A stretch of DNA of 64,000 nt from CAZPXZ01 sp965221505 (GTDB lineage Bacteria > Pseudomonadota > Alphaproteobacteria > Rhodobacterales > CAZPXZ01), in the NCBI GenBank assembly GCA_965221505.1, contig CBDCSI010000001.1, positions 186,001 to 250,000 of the forward strand. Direction: 5' to 3'. Of the stretch, positions 46,668 through 56,556 are shown piece by piece. The notes below the pieces were generated by a model. The model worked only from the letters and a program-made list of their open reading frames with translations. It ran no database searches and was not told the DNA's origin. Position 1 is the first letter of the stretch; each line of letters starts with the position of its first letter. The translations under genes were made by a program, and so were the position numbers.

Positions 46668-47350
46668 GCGGTCTGCGCGACGGCGTGGGGCGCTTCCGCG
46701 AGGCGGATGCGGCGGAGGCCGGCATGGAAGTCCACGAGCCATTCCCGGGGAGCGGAGCTGCGGTGGCGCAGGAGCGTGAGACGCCAGCGCGGCCCGTTCC
46801 CGGCGGAGGGCCGGGAGGCTGCGAGCCAGCGGGTCGCCGCGGCGCTGGCGGGGAGGGGATCCCGAAACGGGCGCAGCAGCAGAAGCGGGCGCATTTGGCG
46901 GCGGGCGGCGAGTTGCAGGCGCCGCGTCTCGGCGAATCCCGGCGGCTCCACGCTCCCGGCGGCTGCGGCGAGGCCGGAGTCCCGGAGGCCCTCCTCCAGG
47001 GCCCAGAGGGTTTCGTGAGCGTTGCGGCAGCGGGCGAGGAGAAGCCGGTTCGGCGGGCAACCGTAACGAGCCAGGCCGGGCGGAAAGAGGTCCGTTCCGC
47101 AATCCGCCCAGAGCAGGGGGCCGGGGTCGTGAGCGAGGAACCGTCCCGCGACGAAGGCGAGGAAGGCGAGCGCGGCCGCGTCGGCCGGATTCGGACACAG
47201 GAACTCGTGCAGGGCGCCGCGCGCCATGCCGCCGGACAGCGCGGCGTCGATCTCGGGAGTTCCGAGCGGGACGAGACTGTCCGCTTCGGCCTGTCCCTGG
47301 ACCTGGCCGATTCGGCGGCGGAGCGCGATAATGGATTCGTCGGAGGACAT
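46664..47350 (-). CDS. imuA: ImuA, RecA/SulA-like mutagenesis protein
   Basis: 228 residues, typical length. The N-terminal region (MSSDESIIALRRRIG) and ALSGGMARGALHEF with AFVAGRFLAHDPGPLLWAD match ImuA, a RecA-like protein that works with ImuB and DnaE2 in translesion synthesis. ATG 47350 follows a LexA-box promoter whose -10 lies only 7 bp upstream, so the transcript may be leaderless; an upstream in-frame start at 47380 would lie upstream of that promoter. First gene of the cassette. Confidence 0.92.
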   Translation of the reverse strand: MSSDESIIALRRRIGQVQGQAEADSLVPLGTPEIDAALSGGMARGALHEFLCPNPADAAALAFLAFVAGRFLAHDPGPLLWADCGTDLFPPGLARYGCPPNRLLLARCRNAHETLWALEEGLRDSGLAAAAGSVEPPGFAETRRLQLAARRQMRPLLLLRPFRDPLPASAAATRWLAASRPSAGNGPRWRLTLLRHRSSAPREWLVDFHAGLRRIRLAEAPHAVAQTA

Positions 47351-47357
47351 GCGTCGG

Positions 47358-47387
47358 AATATAGAACAAAATGCGAACATTGCGCAA
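47358..47387 (-). promoter_or_regulatory. SOS promoter with alphaproteobacterial LexA box before imuA
   Basis: On the minus strand GTTCGCATTTTGTTC (47378-47364) is an exact GTTC-N7-GTTC box. It fills most of the 18-bp spacer between a -35 TTGCGC (47387-47382) and a -10 TATATT (47363-47358). LexA binding here would block RNA polymerase directly. The -10 is 7 bp from the imuA ATG. Confidence 0.88.
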
Positions 47388-48545
47388 ACACAAGGTTGGC
47401 GACGCGCTGCCGAATCGGGAAAATCTTCGTTCTGCCAATGAGTTAGGACAGAAATCGGCAGATTGGCCGGTCGGGCGGCGTCATCCGTTCGGACCGGCGG
47501 CTTCGCATCCGGCGGAGCGTGCCTTCGCGGCGCTGCAAGGCGTCCCTGGAGAGCGGGATTTACGTTCTGCGATACGGAACGCCAACCGGTAGCCCGCGTG
47601 CCCGTCTCGACCGTCTGCGGCAGTGCGAGTTCCGGTGTCGGTCGGCCGCTTCGCCGGGAGCGACCTACGCCGGTTCGGATTCGGTCGCGAACGAGCCGTC
47701 ACGGTCGAAAAGGCGGGAGGGGGGCCGCAGGCGGGCCCGACCCGCGTCGCGTTTTCGAAACGGTTGCGGTCCGTCGCGCCGTGGCGTGCGCGTTCCTGGC
47801 GCTTGCGTCGGGGAGCCCCGGGGAACGGGCCGGCGGCATCGTCCGGCGGCACCGACGACGGGGGCCTCGTTGCGGCCGGGACGGAGCGGGCCGATGGGGG
47901 GCGGTGCCGGGCGGCGGCCCTTTCCCGCCAGGCTCGACAGGGCGCGAGGATTCCACGATCGCGATTCGACGAAGGAGGCGCGAGACCCGGACCGTATGAC
48001 GCGTGCAGGGAGTGCCGCCTGCGCTGTCGGCAGGCTCCGGGGCGGCGAGGATTCGCTTCGAACGGGCGGCACCCCGGGCGGGTTTCGCCATCGGGGATGC
48101 CGCTCCCGTCTCCGTGCCTCAAGGCGGGAGTCCGGGGAAGCGGAGCGGTTCTCGGGTTCTGCGGGATCCGTCTCCCGTAGTCGGGAGCCGAGAGTTGCGC
48201 CGGGGCAAGCGACCGGGCGACATGGGCTGCGCTCGACCGTGGCAAACGCCGATGCCCGAGTCGCCCTTCCGTGCGATGGGCGCCCCCTCCAGACCGAGCG
48301 GTTCCGGAAGTGCCGGACGATCGGTCGGCATGCGTTATGCCGGAGACGGCCGGTGCAGCGAGCGGAGCGCGGATGCCGAGAACGAGGAAACGACCGACGA
48401 CGTCCCCGAGGAGAGACGTCAAGGCAACCCATGGCCATATTGTCCGTTTGACTCGCCAGAATCGCGCCGAGTGTGGGGCTGGATTGAAGGCTACGATGAA
48501 GTCAGGGACCGACGCCGGTTCCAATCTTGATCAGGAGGAAGCGAC
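47388..48545. other. Gene-free region, about 1.2 kb
   Basis: Divergent intergenic DNA between imuA and the secreted binding-protein-like gene. Open frames exist on both strands but look like GC-driven artefacts. AGGAGGAAG just before 48546 is the ribosome binding site of the next gene. No RNA gene or repeat was seen. Confidence 0.5.
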
Positions 48546-49592
48546 ATGAGACGATTCGCTAGATCCGCACTGGCTTGCTCGCTGGTTGCGTACGTTGCGC
48601 TCGGTCTGTCGAACGCCCAGGCTCTCGTGACCGCAGAGACAAATGGCGTGGGCAACACGAGCGACGTTCCCCTCGTTCTTCCGAATGAACTGCTGCGCAT
48701 CGGTATCTTCGTTGCGGGTGTAGACAGAACGTACGTCCAGGACATGGCGAAGGAAGCGGAATCGATCGAGAGCCGGAGCGAATACGAGATCGAGATCTTC
48801 GACGCGGGGGATAGCGCGACTCTCCAGAGAGCCCAGCTTCGGGATGCACTCGTCAACCGGAATTTCAACGCTTGGTACGTCGTTCCCGTCGACCACGCCC
48901 GATTGTGCGACGTTCTCGCGGACGAAGTGACGGCAGCCGGAATTCTCGCGATGACCTCCGTGACCGCTACCTGCGCGGGCGTCGGGCTCCGGTCCGAACC
49001 CGAATCCTTTCCCATATACTTCGATTCGGATGCGCATGGCATCTTGGACGAACTCTGGCGACGGAGTTTGGAAATCGCCAAGAATCCCGCATTGGCCGAA
49101 GTTCCGTCCCGATGGGTCGCCATAGGCAATCCCGACTTGCTGGACGAAGTACTGGAAGGTCTCAAGACCTTTGGGCCTCCGCAAATCCGGAGAGCCGCGA
49201 CACGGGCGGAAGCGCTCTTGATCAGCGATTCGACGGATGACGAACCCGATCGTGCGGAAGTGTACACGAAGGCCGAACTTGTCGCATATTTCCAAAACGT
49301 TACCGTCGGAGATCTGGTCGTCCTATCCAGCCCGGAAGCCGCCCCGATCACCGTAAGCGCGCTGGAGAGCGCAGGACGCGACGGACTCCCGGGCGATGAC
49401 CCTGCTTCCGGTGGTGGAGACGAACCGGGGCCGCCGATCGCGGGCCAGGAACGGCCCTCTACCAGTCTGACGCCTGCGGAGTTGGTCAGGGGGGCGATCG
49501 ACGCGCTGATCCATTCATGGGAGACGGCGTTCGATACTCGAGCTCGAATTCCGGAGAGCGATTTCCCCTTCCATGAGGGTCATAGTCTGTGA
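48546..49592 (+). CDS. Exported periplasmic-binding-protein-like (type 1 fold) protein
   Basis: 348 residues. A signal peptide (MRRFARSALACSLVAYVALG, cleavage near SNAQA) precedes a sugar-binding-type pattern: LRIGIFVAGVDRTYVQDMAKE, then QLRDALVNRNFNAWYVVPVD and GILAMTSVTAT, reminiscent of ribose-binding relatives. The C-terminal ~90 residues include a Gly/Pro-rich linker and a helical tail. AGGAGGAAGCGAC precedes the ATG. No transporter genes are adjacent, so it may be an orphan sensor or receptor rather than an importer subunit. The family call is tentative; the protein is otherwise unrecognised. Confidence 0.65.
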   Translation: MRRFARSALACSLVAYVALGLSNAQALVTAETNGVGNTSDVPLVLPNELLRIGIFVAGVDRTYVQDMAKEAESIESRSEYEIEIFDAGDSATLQRAQLRDALVNRNFNAWYVVPVDHARLCDVLADEVTAAGILAMTSVTATCAGVGLRSEPESFPIYFDSDAHGILDELWRRSLEIAKNPALAEVPSRWVAIGNPDLLDEVLEGLKTFGPPQIRRAATRAEALLISDSTDDEPDRAEVYTKAELVAYFQNVTVGDLVVLSSPEAAPITVSALESAGRDGLPGDDPASGGGDEPGPPIAGQERPSTSLTPAELVRGAIDALIHSWETAFDTRARIPESDFPFHEGHSL

Positions 49593-50023
49593 TCGGGTGC
49601 GGCACACAGTTGTGACAGCGCCGTCCTGTGCTGAATTGGCCATGCCGGAGACCGCACAGTTCAGCCTGTTCTCGCGTTCTCCGCGAAGCGCGAGACGACC
49701 GGGGGAATACGCTGCGCAGAAACGCGAATTGACTGTGCAGCGATGGGAACGAGGACGAAGAGAGCGACGGGACGATCGACAAAGCGATTCCTGCGTCAGG
49801 ACCGACGCCGTGGCGCATCGGGATCGCGTTGCCGACTTGCGTCAGAATTCCGCAATGCGCGAATGCGTCCGATCAGGATGGCAAGGGCCTGCAGGAAGGG
49901 AAATTCGGGATCCGACCCCTCACCGGGAAAACCGCGTCACTTCCCTTCCTCGCCCACGACTGCAAGACGAACGCGAATCTATTCGACGTTGCCTGTCGGA
50001 ATTCTCCCGTTCCCGTCATCCGG
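49593..50023. other. Convergent gene-free region
   Basis: 431 bp between the ends of the secreted-protein gene and the XRE gene. Nothing recognisable was found: no strong terminator, repeat or RNA. Confidence 0.5.
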
Positions 50024-50305
50024 CTACTCGTTGCCGGCGCGAAACGCTTCCAACTCCGCCTTGCGGTAGAATACCACAGGAGGCACCCCAAGCGCCTGGG
50101 CGATCAAGAGCAGGGTTTCGTCGCTGGGAGTCGTCTCGTTGCGCTCTGTTCGGCCAATTGTCGCCACTGAAATCCCGTGGCTTCCAGATCTCTTGCGGTT
50201 GTCGATCAGGTCAATTTCCCGGGTCAGCTCCTCTTGCGTTAGACCCCGGCGTTTTCTCGCTTTCCGGATCAGGCTTCCGTCCGGTCGTGGCATTTTGATT
50301 GACAC
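50024..50305 (-). CDS. XRE-family helix-turn-helix regulator with a lengthened recognition loop
   Basis: 93 residues. The Cro/CI-type HTH spans about residues 11-78: LIRKARKRRGLTQEELTREI, then VATIGRTERNETTPSDETLL and IAQALGVPPVVFY. Between the second and third helices there are about ten extra residues (LIDNRKRSGSHGIS) compared with ordinary XRE proteins. The GTG start is favoured by GGAGG six bases upstream; ATG 50293 is an alternative. It follows the double-winged-helix regulator gene across 109 bp on the same strand. Its targets are unknown. Confidence 0.82.
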   Translation of the reverse strand: MSIKMPRPDGSLIRKARKRRGLTQEELTREIDLIDNRKRSGSHGISVATIGRTERNETTPSDETLLLIAQALGVPPVVFYRKAELEAFRAGNE

Positions 50306-50414
50306 GGGAATCCTCCATTTGTTCAGGCTACAACTTGTATTTCGCTACGTATCCGCGCGACTTCGAAGCAAGCGTGCGAAGGCTCGGTCTGCGTAGCGCG
50401 CATCGGCTCGCGAC

Positions 50415-52064
50415 CTAGAGGGGGTAACAGTGGACACCGTACGCACTGGCGTCCATTGACGGCAGAATCGACTCGAACATCAAGTCGATAATTCCTCCGG
50501 GCGGGGCCAGCCGAATGGAACTCGGCGTCAGGCGGGCCCGGTCGCCAAGAAACGCGTAAATGACGTTGTCGTCCGCATCGCTGACACGCCACGCCTTGCG
50601 ATCCGCCGGAATTTCGACGGCGCGGATCGATCCTGCTTCCAGCCGGGCCCAACTGATCAGTCTACGCCCATGGTCCGTTGAAGAATCGAGGAGATGCGCC
50701 AACGCCTCAACGCTCGAAACGTATGAGAGGCCTAGCGTTCCGATCATCCCGTCGGGTCTGATTCCCCTGATCTCGTGCAGATCGATCGACGCGTTCGAAT
50801 CCTCGTACCATTCGGACCCGCGAACTTCGCCCGGGAGGACGATTGAAACGGGAACTCTCCATGCGTCGATCGGCGCCGGCTCGGTCGAAGGCGATTCGCC
50901 TGGCCCGCGCTCGGGGAGATTAACGTGTGCGTTCAAGCGATAGACTCCGTGAGACACGCTCTTGATAAAGTTCGGTTCCACGGCTTCGCGTACCCTCCGA
51001 ACCGTCTGGCGTATCAAGTCGGACGAAATTGTCTTCGCTTCGACGTCTGGCCAGACGTACTCCCGAACGACGTCGTCCGTAATCGGGCCCAGCGGCCCGC
51101 GTTCCAGGAAGAGCAGGAGCAAGCGCGCGGGCCGCGAGCCGAGCGAAACGGTATGTTGGATGTCTGACGCAACGTGCCGGGTGACGCGTCGCCCGTCGGT
51201 GATCGAATACGAAGCATTCGGAGTCTCGAACCTGACCGGGTTGGGACTCTCCTCCGAAGGTGGAGAGCCAGCGTTCGGGTCCGACGTAACGGAAGTCCAG
51301 GTCAGCCGAAAACCGGCGCCAGTCAAACCGATGCCGACGTGAATGCGCCTTGCGTAGGGGGAAAGCAGAATCAATTCGTCCGTGTCTGTCCAGGTATGCC
51401 ACTCCACGCGGGTCACGTCTTCGACGTCGGCCCACTCGATAAACGAAGAATCGGTTTCGATGGACGCGCGCAACAGAGTCTTCCCTGCAACATGCGTGAA
51501 AGGACCGGCAGCGTAGCCGAGGAGGCGCAGATTGCCGTCTTCCCTGAGGCATCCCACCTCAAGTGCCTCCAGGGTCTCTCCTCGTTCTCTCGCCCCCTTC
51601 CAAAGCCAGTCCGACTGCGCCAGCAACATCGTAGCGATCGTCGGTCTGTCCAACTCGGAAGGATTCCCGAACGGCGTCCGGTCCATATCCGAGACCTCCG
51701 CAACGTGGCGCACGGAGACGGACAGACGGAACGTCTCGCGTAAACGATCCTCGATTTTCTCGCGCCTATGCTTCACGAGACCGCGTGTGCCCATGGCGGC
51801 CTGAAGGCCTGCAATGTGCCTCTGGACAAGCGCGAACAGGTCCTCGCTCTCGGATTCTCGCGGCGGCAGGCATCGTTCGGCGATGTCCTCCAGAAGAACC
51901 GGCTGGTTCGTCCGTACGAGCAGAGTGATGATGCGCCGCTGCGTGGGCGAAAGGGAGATCACGTCTTCGCGAGCGATTCCGCGTTGGAGCCTCTCGTTTC
52001 GATAGACTTGGCCCAGGGGGTCGACCCGGAAGAACTTGGAGTCGATTTCGAACTCGTAGATCAT
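50415..52064 (-). CDS. Putative regulator with two winged-helix domains
   Basis: 549 residues. Two segments look like OmpR/CadC-type winged helices: residues ~30-115 (LSPTQRRIITLLVRTNQPVL, then RHIAGLQAAMGTRGLVKH) and residues ~300-375 (GSRPARLLLLFLERGPLGPI, TVRRVREAVEPNFIKSV, SHGVYRLNA). Long beta-rich segments without recognisable motifs lie between and after them. The start MIYEFEIDSKFFRVDP was chosen over upstream starts that add unconserved residues. No membrane segment is seen. It is probably co-transcribed with the XRE gene. The architecture is not one I can match to a named family. Confidence 0.65.
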   Translation of the reverse strand: MIYEFEIDSKFFRVDPLGQVYRNERLQRGIAREDVISLSPTQRRIITLLVRTNQPVLLEDIAERCLPPRESESEDLFALVQRHIAGLQAAMGTRGLVKHRREKIEDRLRETFRLSVSVRHVAEVSDMDRTPFGNPSELDRPTIATMLLAQSDWLWKGARERGETLEALEVGCLREDGNLRLLGYAAGPFTHVAGKTLLRASIETDSSFIEWADVEDVTRVEWHTWTDTDELILLSPYARRIHVGIGLTGAGFRLTWTSVTSDPNAGSPPSEESPNPVRFETPNASYSITDGRRVTRHVASDIQHTVSLGSRPARLLLLFLERGPLGPITDDVVREYVWPDVEAKTISSDLIRQTVRRVREAVEPNFIKSVSHGVYRLNAHVNLPERGPGESPSTEPAPIDAWRVPVSIVLPGEVRGSEWYEDSNASIDLHEIRGIRPDGMIGTLGLSYVSSVEALAHLLDSSTDHGRRLISWARLEAGSIRAVEIPADRKAWRVSDADDNVIYAFLGDRARLTPSSIRLAPPGGIIDLMFESILPSMDASAYGVHCYPL

Positions 52065-52170
52065 CGAACGTGTCCTTGTGGCATTGCCGTCGTCGCCGTT
52101 GACGCGGACGTCGGCAGAATTATCCACGAGCCTGCAGGAGATGAAAACGAAAGCGGAGTGACAAGAAAAC

Positions 52171-52185
52171 CTTGCTAACGGCAAG
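52171..52185. promoter_or_regulatory. Possible operator upstream of the double-winged-helix gene
   Basis: CTTGC-TAACG-GCAAG is a perfect 5-bp inverted repeat about 107 bp before the ATG at 52064. Short and unproven, but well placed for autoregulation. Confidence 0.3.
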
Positions 52186-53052
52186 CACTTATGACTCCGG
52201 CTACCTGCCTGCCCGCCCGATTCGGCCCCGATTCGCCGTTGCGTTCCGCGGCATCGCGCGCCGGGTTCCTGCGTTCCTCGACACCGCGTACCGAATCGAT
52301 TCGGCCGTTCGGCTCGCGACCTCTTCAGGCGGGCTCGTCGCGATGGCCAGGAGCTCCACCGGAAAGAATGCGGTACGGGCGACGGCCGAGCGCCGGGAAG
52401 CGCCGGGGCACCGTCTCGCGCGGGCCCTGTTGCCGCTCCACCGGCTCCTGCACGGTGTGCCGCGAATCGCGACGCTGTCCGGGATCGTTGCTGACGCGGC
52501 AGTGCATAACGCAGCGCCGACCTCCCTCGTTTCGTCGCTCATGCCCGAAGCGCGGACTGGACTCGCATCGTCGAGACGGCGTAGGCCGGAACCGCCAGTG
52601 CGTTCGAATGTCTTCGCCCGGCTGAGCGCGTCGTTTTCCCTTGCGGTCTCTCGCCTGGTTCGGGAGGCGCCGACGCCTACGATCGTTTCGCGTCGCGGCA
52701 ATACTCGGAATCGGCCGGCGTCGACGAATCCGGGACGATCCGCAACGCGGCATTGCGGGCGAGGGTAGGAGCGGTCAGGGTTGGATCAAACCGGCTGCGC
52801 CAGCCGCATGGAATCGCACCGTCACGCGATCGACGCGCCTTGGGCGTGCGCCGGAGTCCCCTCCCTCAACCTCTTCGAGCCGATCTCTTGCCGGCGCCCC
52901 GCCTTGTCGCGAAGGAGCCGGATTCCGACGCGAGCTCGGATTGCGGTCGTCGCCTGGTTGTCTGCGTCATTCCGGCCACAGGGGACTTCTCGCTCTGGCG
53001 ACGGCGTCCATCCGGCCGCTCACGCGACGGATATCCGATCCGCGTTCGCAGC
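52186..53052. other. Gene-free region, about 0.87 kb
   Basis: Lies between the promoter side of the double-winged-helix gene and the end of the SulP gene. No coding pattern, RNA or repeat was seen. Confidence 0.5.
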
Positions 53053-54675
53053 CTACGTCTTCGCGCCCTTGCGGTCGTCGAGGAGTTGACGGGCCGATCG
53101 CTTCGCTTCTGCGAGTTCTTCGACCATGCGCTCCTCGGGAACGAGGCGGAAGACCGCGAGAGAATGCAGAATCCTGGCAACGTCGCCCGACAGTCCGACC
53201 ACGATCAGGTCCGTGTCCTGCTCGACCGCAGTCTGCACCAGATCGCCGATCGCCAGCGCCGCACTGTCGTCCACGTCCGTCGTGGCCGAAAAGTCCAGAA
53301 TGACGACGTCATGGTCCTCGATATCCGCGGCGACGGCGCGAGCGAGGTCGTTTGCGGAGCCGACCGAGAACCGTCCCTTCAGCCTGACGAGTCCGGCCGG
53401 CAGTCGATCCGGATCGGCGCTCTCCAGATCCTGCACGAAGGCGGGGTCCACGAGCGGAACCGCAACCACGTTCTGCATCTCGTGCCGCTCCATGTCCCTC
53501 GCACGAATTACGCTCGCCACGATCAGCCCGAGCGCGACCGCCGTGATCAGGTCGATGAACACGGTCATGGAGAGGGTGACCAGCATGGTGAAGACGTATT
53601 CGCGGCGAATCGAACGAATGCGCGTGACGAAACGCCAGTCGATGATGTCCCAGCCGACCTTGATCAGGATGCCCGCGAGGACGGAGAGCGGGATCGGTTC
53701 GGCGATGCGGGCGAGCCCGAGCAGCAAGGCGAGCGGCAGCGCCGCGGCCAGGACGCCGGCCAGCGGGGTGCGTCCTCCGGCACGAATGTTGGTCACGGTG
53801 CCGGTGGTGGCGCCCGCTCCGGGCAGCGCGCCCAGCACGCCCGCCGCCAGGTTGCCGATCCCCTGTCCCACGAGCTCCCGGTTCGGCTTGTGGCGCGTTC
53901 GAGTCTGCGCGTCCGCGACCAGCGAAGTCAGGAGACTGTCGATAGAACCAAGCAGGCCGAGAATGAAAGCGGGTTTCACCAGGGCGCCGATGGAGCCCCA
54001 TTCCAGCAGCGGAAGGTGGAACGTCGGCATTCCCTGGGGAATTGCGCCGATGGTTCGAGCCTCGGTGAAGACGAGAATCGCGACCACGGTGCCGACGACC
54101 AGGGCAACGAGCGGCGCCGGAAGGAACTTGCCTATCCGGCGCGGCCACAAAAAGCAGATCGCCAGCGCGAGGAGTCCCGCGGCGAGATCGTGCAGGCTGG
54201 GGTTGGCGAAGGCGATTCGCCATGACTCTACCTGGCTGATGGGGCCGCCCGACACCGGGACGGCGCCCAGGAGGGGCTTGACCTGCAGAGTGATGATGAT
54301 GACGCCGATTCCGGTCATGAACCCCGAAATCACCGAATACGGCGTATAGCTGACGAAGCTGCCCACGCGGAGAAGTCCGAGGGCGATCTGGATCAGCCCC
54401 GCGAGCATGACGATGGTGATCGCCGAGGACAGGCTGTCGGCATGCAGGGTCACGATCGCGGCCATGGCGACCGTCATCGGCCCGGTGGGCCCCGAAATCT
54501 GCGAAGGCGTGCCGCCGAACACCGCCGCGAAGAATCCGACCGCGACGGCTCCGTAGATGCCGGCGGCCGCCCCGAGGCCCGAGGCGACGCCGAAGGCCAG
54601 CGCCATCGGAAGCATTACGACCGCAGCCGTAACCCCGCCGAACAGGTCTCCGGGTAGTTTGCCGGGGAACTTCAT
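53053..54675 (-). CDS. SulP family inorganic anion transporter with STAS domain
   Basis: 540 residues. The membrane domain (about residues 10-415) has the SulP signatures ISGPTGPMTVAMAAIVTL and LVGQGIGNLAAGVLGALPGA. A C-terminal cytoplasmic STAS domain (about residues 430-530) contains VILDFSATTDVDDSAALAI. SulP proteins move sulfate, bicarbonate, C4-dicarboxylates or other anions, usually with Na+ or H+. ATG 54675 starts just before the conserved N-terminal amphipathic stretch. No carbonic anhydrase or sulfate-assimilation gene is adjacent, so the ion cannot be named. Confidence 0.92.
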   Translation of the reverse strand: MKFPGKLPGDLFGGVTAAVVMLPMALAFGVASGLGAAAGIYGAVAVGFFAAVFGGTPSQISGPTGPMTVAMAAIVTLHADSLSSAITIVMLAGLIQIALGLLRVGSFVSYTPYSVISGFMTGIGVIIITLQVKPLLGAVPVSGGPISQVESWRIAFANPSLHDLAAGLLALAICFLWPRRIGKFLPAPLVALVVGTVVAILVFTEARTIGAIPQGMPTFHLPLLEWGSIGALVKPAFILGLLGSIDSLLTSLVADAQTRTRHKPNRELVGQGIGNLAAGVLGALPGAGATTGTVTNIRAGGRTPLAGVLAAALPLALLLGLARIAEPIPLSVLAGILIKVGWDIIDWRFVTRIRSIRREYVFTMLVTLSMTVFIDLITAVALGLIVASVIRARDMERHEMQNVVAVPLVDPAFVQDLESADPDRLPAGLVRLKGRFSVGSANDLARAVAADIEDHDVVILDFSATTDVDDSAALAIGDLVQTAVEQDTDLIVVGLSGDVARILHSLAVFRLVPEERMVEELAEAKRSARQLLDDRKGAKT

Positions 54676-55719
54676 GCGCGCCACCTGACCAGAGACGGGG
54701 GAGGGCTCTCGGCGAACGCGCTCCGGTTGCGTATCCGTCTGCCCGGCTTCGACTCTCTTTCGGCTGGCGTCGCCGACCGGGTGCCCGCTCGAAGGGATTG
54801 ACGGGGACGCCCGCGTTCGACGGTTTCGAAGTCTGCCATGCCGGCGCGTGTCGGCGGTTCCGGCGCCCAACGACCGATTGCCCGGCGGCGCACAGACGCG
54901 TCGAATCCTTGTCTGCCCGTCGCAACGATCCCGGCCGCTTCGGTTCGACGGCCTCCGGCAGATGCGACAACTTCCCGTGTGCGGCGTCCGAACTGAGGCG
55001 ACCTCTCTCTCGGCGGCTTGCCGGAGGTCTCGCGCGGCGCGGCGACCGAGGCTGTCCCCTGTCGCCGGGTCCGGAGAATCCGCGCATCCCGACTTCGGTC
55101 GTGCGGCCGCGAAAAAGGGTCCGCCGGCGGCCGCCGGGGTCGCGCACCCGGCTGCAAGGACGGATGACCCCTCGGCCCCGCCCGATCCCTACCGGTCGCA
55201 TCGAGCACTCGGATCTCCCTTGCCGGTTCGCGTCCTCGTCGCCCGGAGCTTGCGAGCGGCGCCGTGCCACGGTCGGCGCCGGTTTGCCCGTTCGAGCGCC
55301 GATCGGAGCCGGACAGGCGAGACTCGTCATGTTCGTGAGTTGCCGAACGATACGTACCGGAGGGCGAAGGGTCAAGGTTCGGGGTCCCGGCAGAGGGACC
55401 GATGAGGCCGGGCGTCGCATGCGACCCCGACGGCGTTTCGTAGCGGCTCCAATTCGCGAATCGATCCGAAAGGGGATCGAAACCGGCCTCGATCGAGTGG
55501 CTTCTCCGATTCCGGACGGTCGACGCGCTGCGCAGGCCGGCCGGGGGAGAGGCGACGGAGCATCCTCTTGTCCATTCGGATCTCGCCGTAAGCCGGGAGC
55601 CGCAGAGCGCCGCGTCCGGATACGCCGGCGATGCCGAACGGGATCGGGCGGCAGGCCGACAACCGAGGAACGGTTCCGCGCGGTCGGGGCGGGCCGACGG
55701 AGCCGCCTGGTGCGGCGGC
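54676..55719. other. Gene-free region, about 1.0 kb
   Basis: Between the SulP start and the EamA-type gene end. Several long frames are open on both strands but none has a domain, signal peptide or membrane pattern. No repeat or RNA was recognised. Confidence 0.5.
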
Positions 55720-56556
55720 TCAGAACCGTATCGCGACTGCGCCGGCTGCAATCAGTCCCACCGACAGCCATCTCCACAAGCGCACCCGTTCGCCGAGGGC
55801 GAGGGCTCCGATGACGGTCGCGAATAGAATGCTCGATTCCCGGAGCGAGGCGACGAGCGCGATCGGCGCGACGGTGAACGCCCAGACGATGACCCAGTAG
55901 GCGGCGAGGGACGCGACGCCGACGCCGACGCCGGTTCGCCAGACCGGAATCAGCGCCCGAAACGCCGCCGGTCCGAAACGGGCATACGCCCAGAGCGACA
56001 GGGCGAGCGCGTTGCCGACGGACATCCAGAACAGGTAACCGGTCGCGGTTCCCGCAATTCGTGCGCCCCAGCCGTCGACCAGGGTGTATCCGGCGATGAA
56101 GGCGGCGGTGCAGAGGGCGTAGGCCAGCGAAGTCCGCCGCATCGCGCCGCCGGCGCTTCCGCGCGTGGCGAGGGCAAGGATTCCCGCGGAGATCGCGAGG
56201 ACGGCCGCGACCTGCAGCGGACGGAGCTCCGCGCCTGCGAGCGCCGAGACCGTCAGGACCAGGAGCGGCGCCGTTCCGCGCGCCAGAGGATAGGCCTGGG
56301 AGAGGTCGGCGTGTTCGTAGGACTTGGCCAGGAAGGTCTGGTAGCCGACATGGAGCAGCGCGCCCGCTGCGATCCAGGGCCATGCGTCGACGGACGGGGC
56401 GGGCGCGAAGGCCAGCCCGGCCAGGCCGACGGCCCCATGCACCAGCGCCATGCACAGAATCAGCGAAAACCGGTCTCCGCCCGCCTTGACCGCCGAATTC
56501 CAGCCGGCATGCAACAGCGCGGTGGCGAGGACCGCAAGATAGATCGGGAGTTCCAA
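55720..56556 (-). CDS. EamA/DMT superfamily transporter
   Basis: 278 residues, about ten membrane segments arranged as two EamA-like halves. Typical features are an N-terminal LLHAGWNSAVK, AYPLARGTAPLLVLTVSALA ending the first half and LRESSILFATVIGALALGE near the end. The start is TTG; no ATG or GTG lies at the conserved N-terminus. Members export or import metabolites of many kinds. It stands alone between gene-free regions; its substrate is unknown. Confidence 0.88.
   Translation of the reverse strand: MELPIYLAVLATALLHAGWNSAVKAGGDRFSLILCMALVHGAVGLAGLAFAPAPSVDAWPWIAAGALLHVGYQTFLAKSYEHADLSQAYPLARGTAPLLVLTVSALAGAELRPLQVAAVLAISAGILALATRGSAGGAMRRTSLAYALCTAAFIAGYTLVDGWGARIAGTATGYLFWMSVGNALALSLWAYARFGPAAFRALIPVWRTGVGVGVASLAAYWVIVWAFTVAPIALVASLRESSILFATVIGALALGERVRLWRWLSVGLIAAGAVAIRF

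Noticed and set aside
54798..55814. Plus-strand frame of about 338 codons upstream of the SulP gene
   Set aside because: Arg/Pro/Gly-rich sequence with no motif, overlapping the EamA-type gene on the other strand; most likely a GC artefact.
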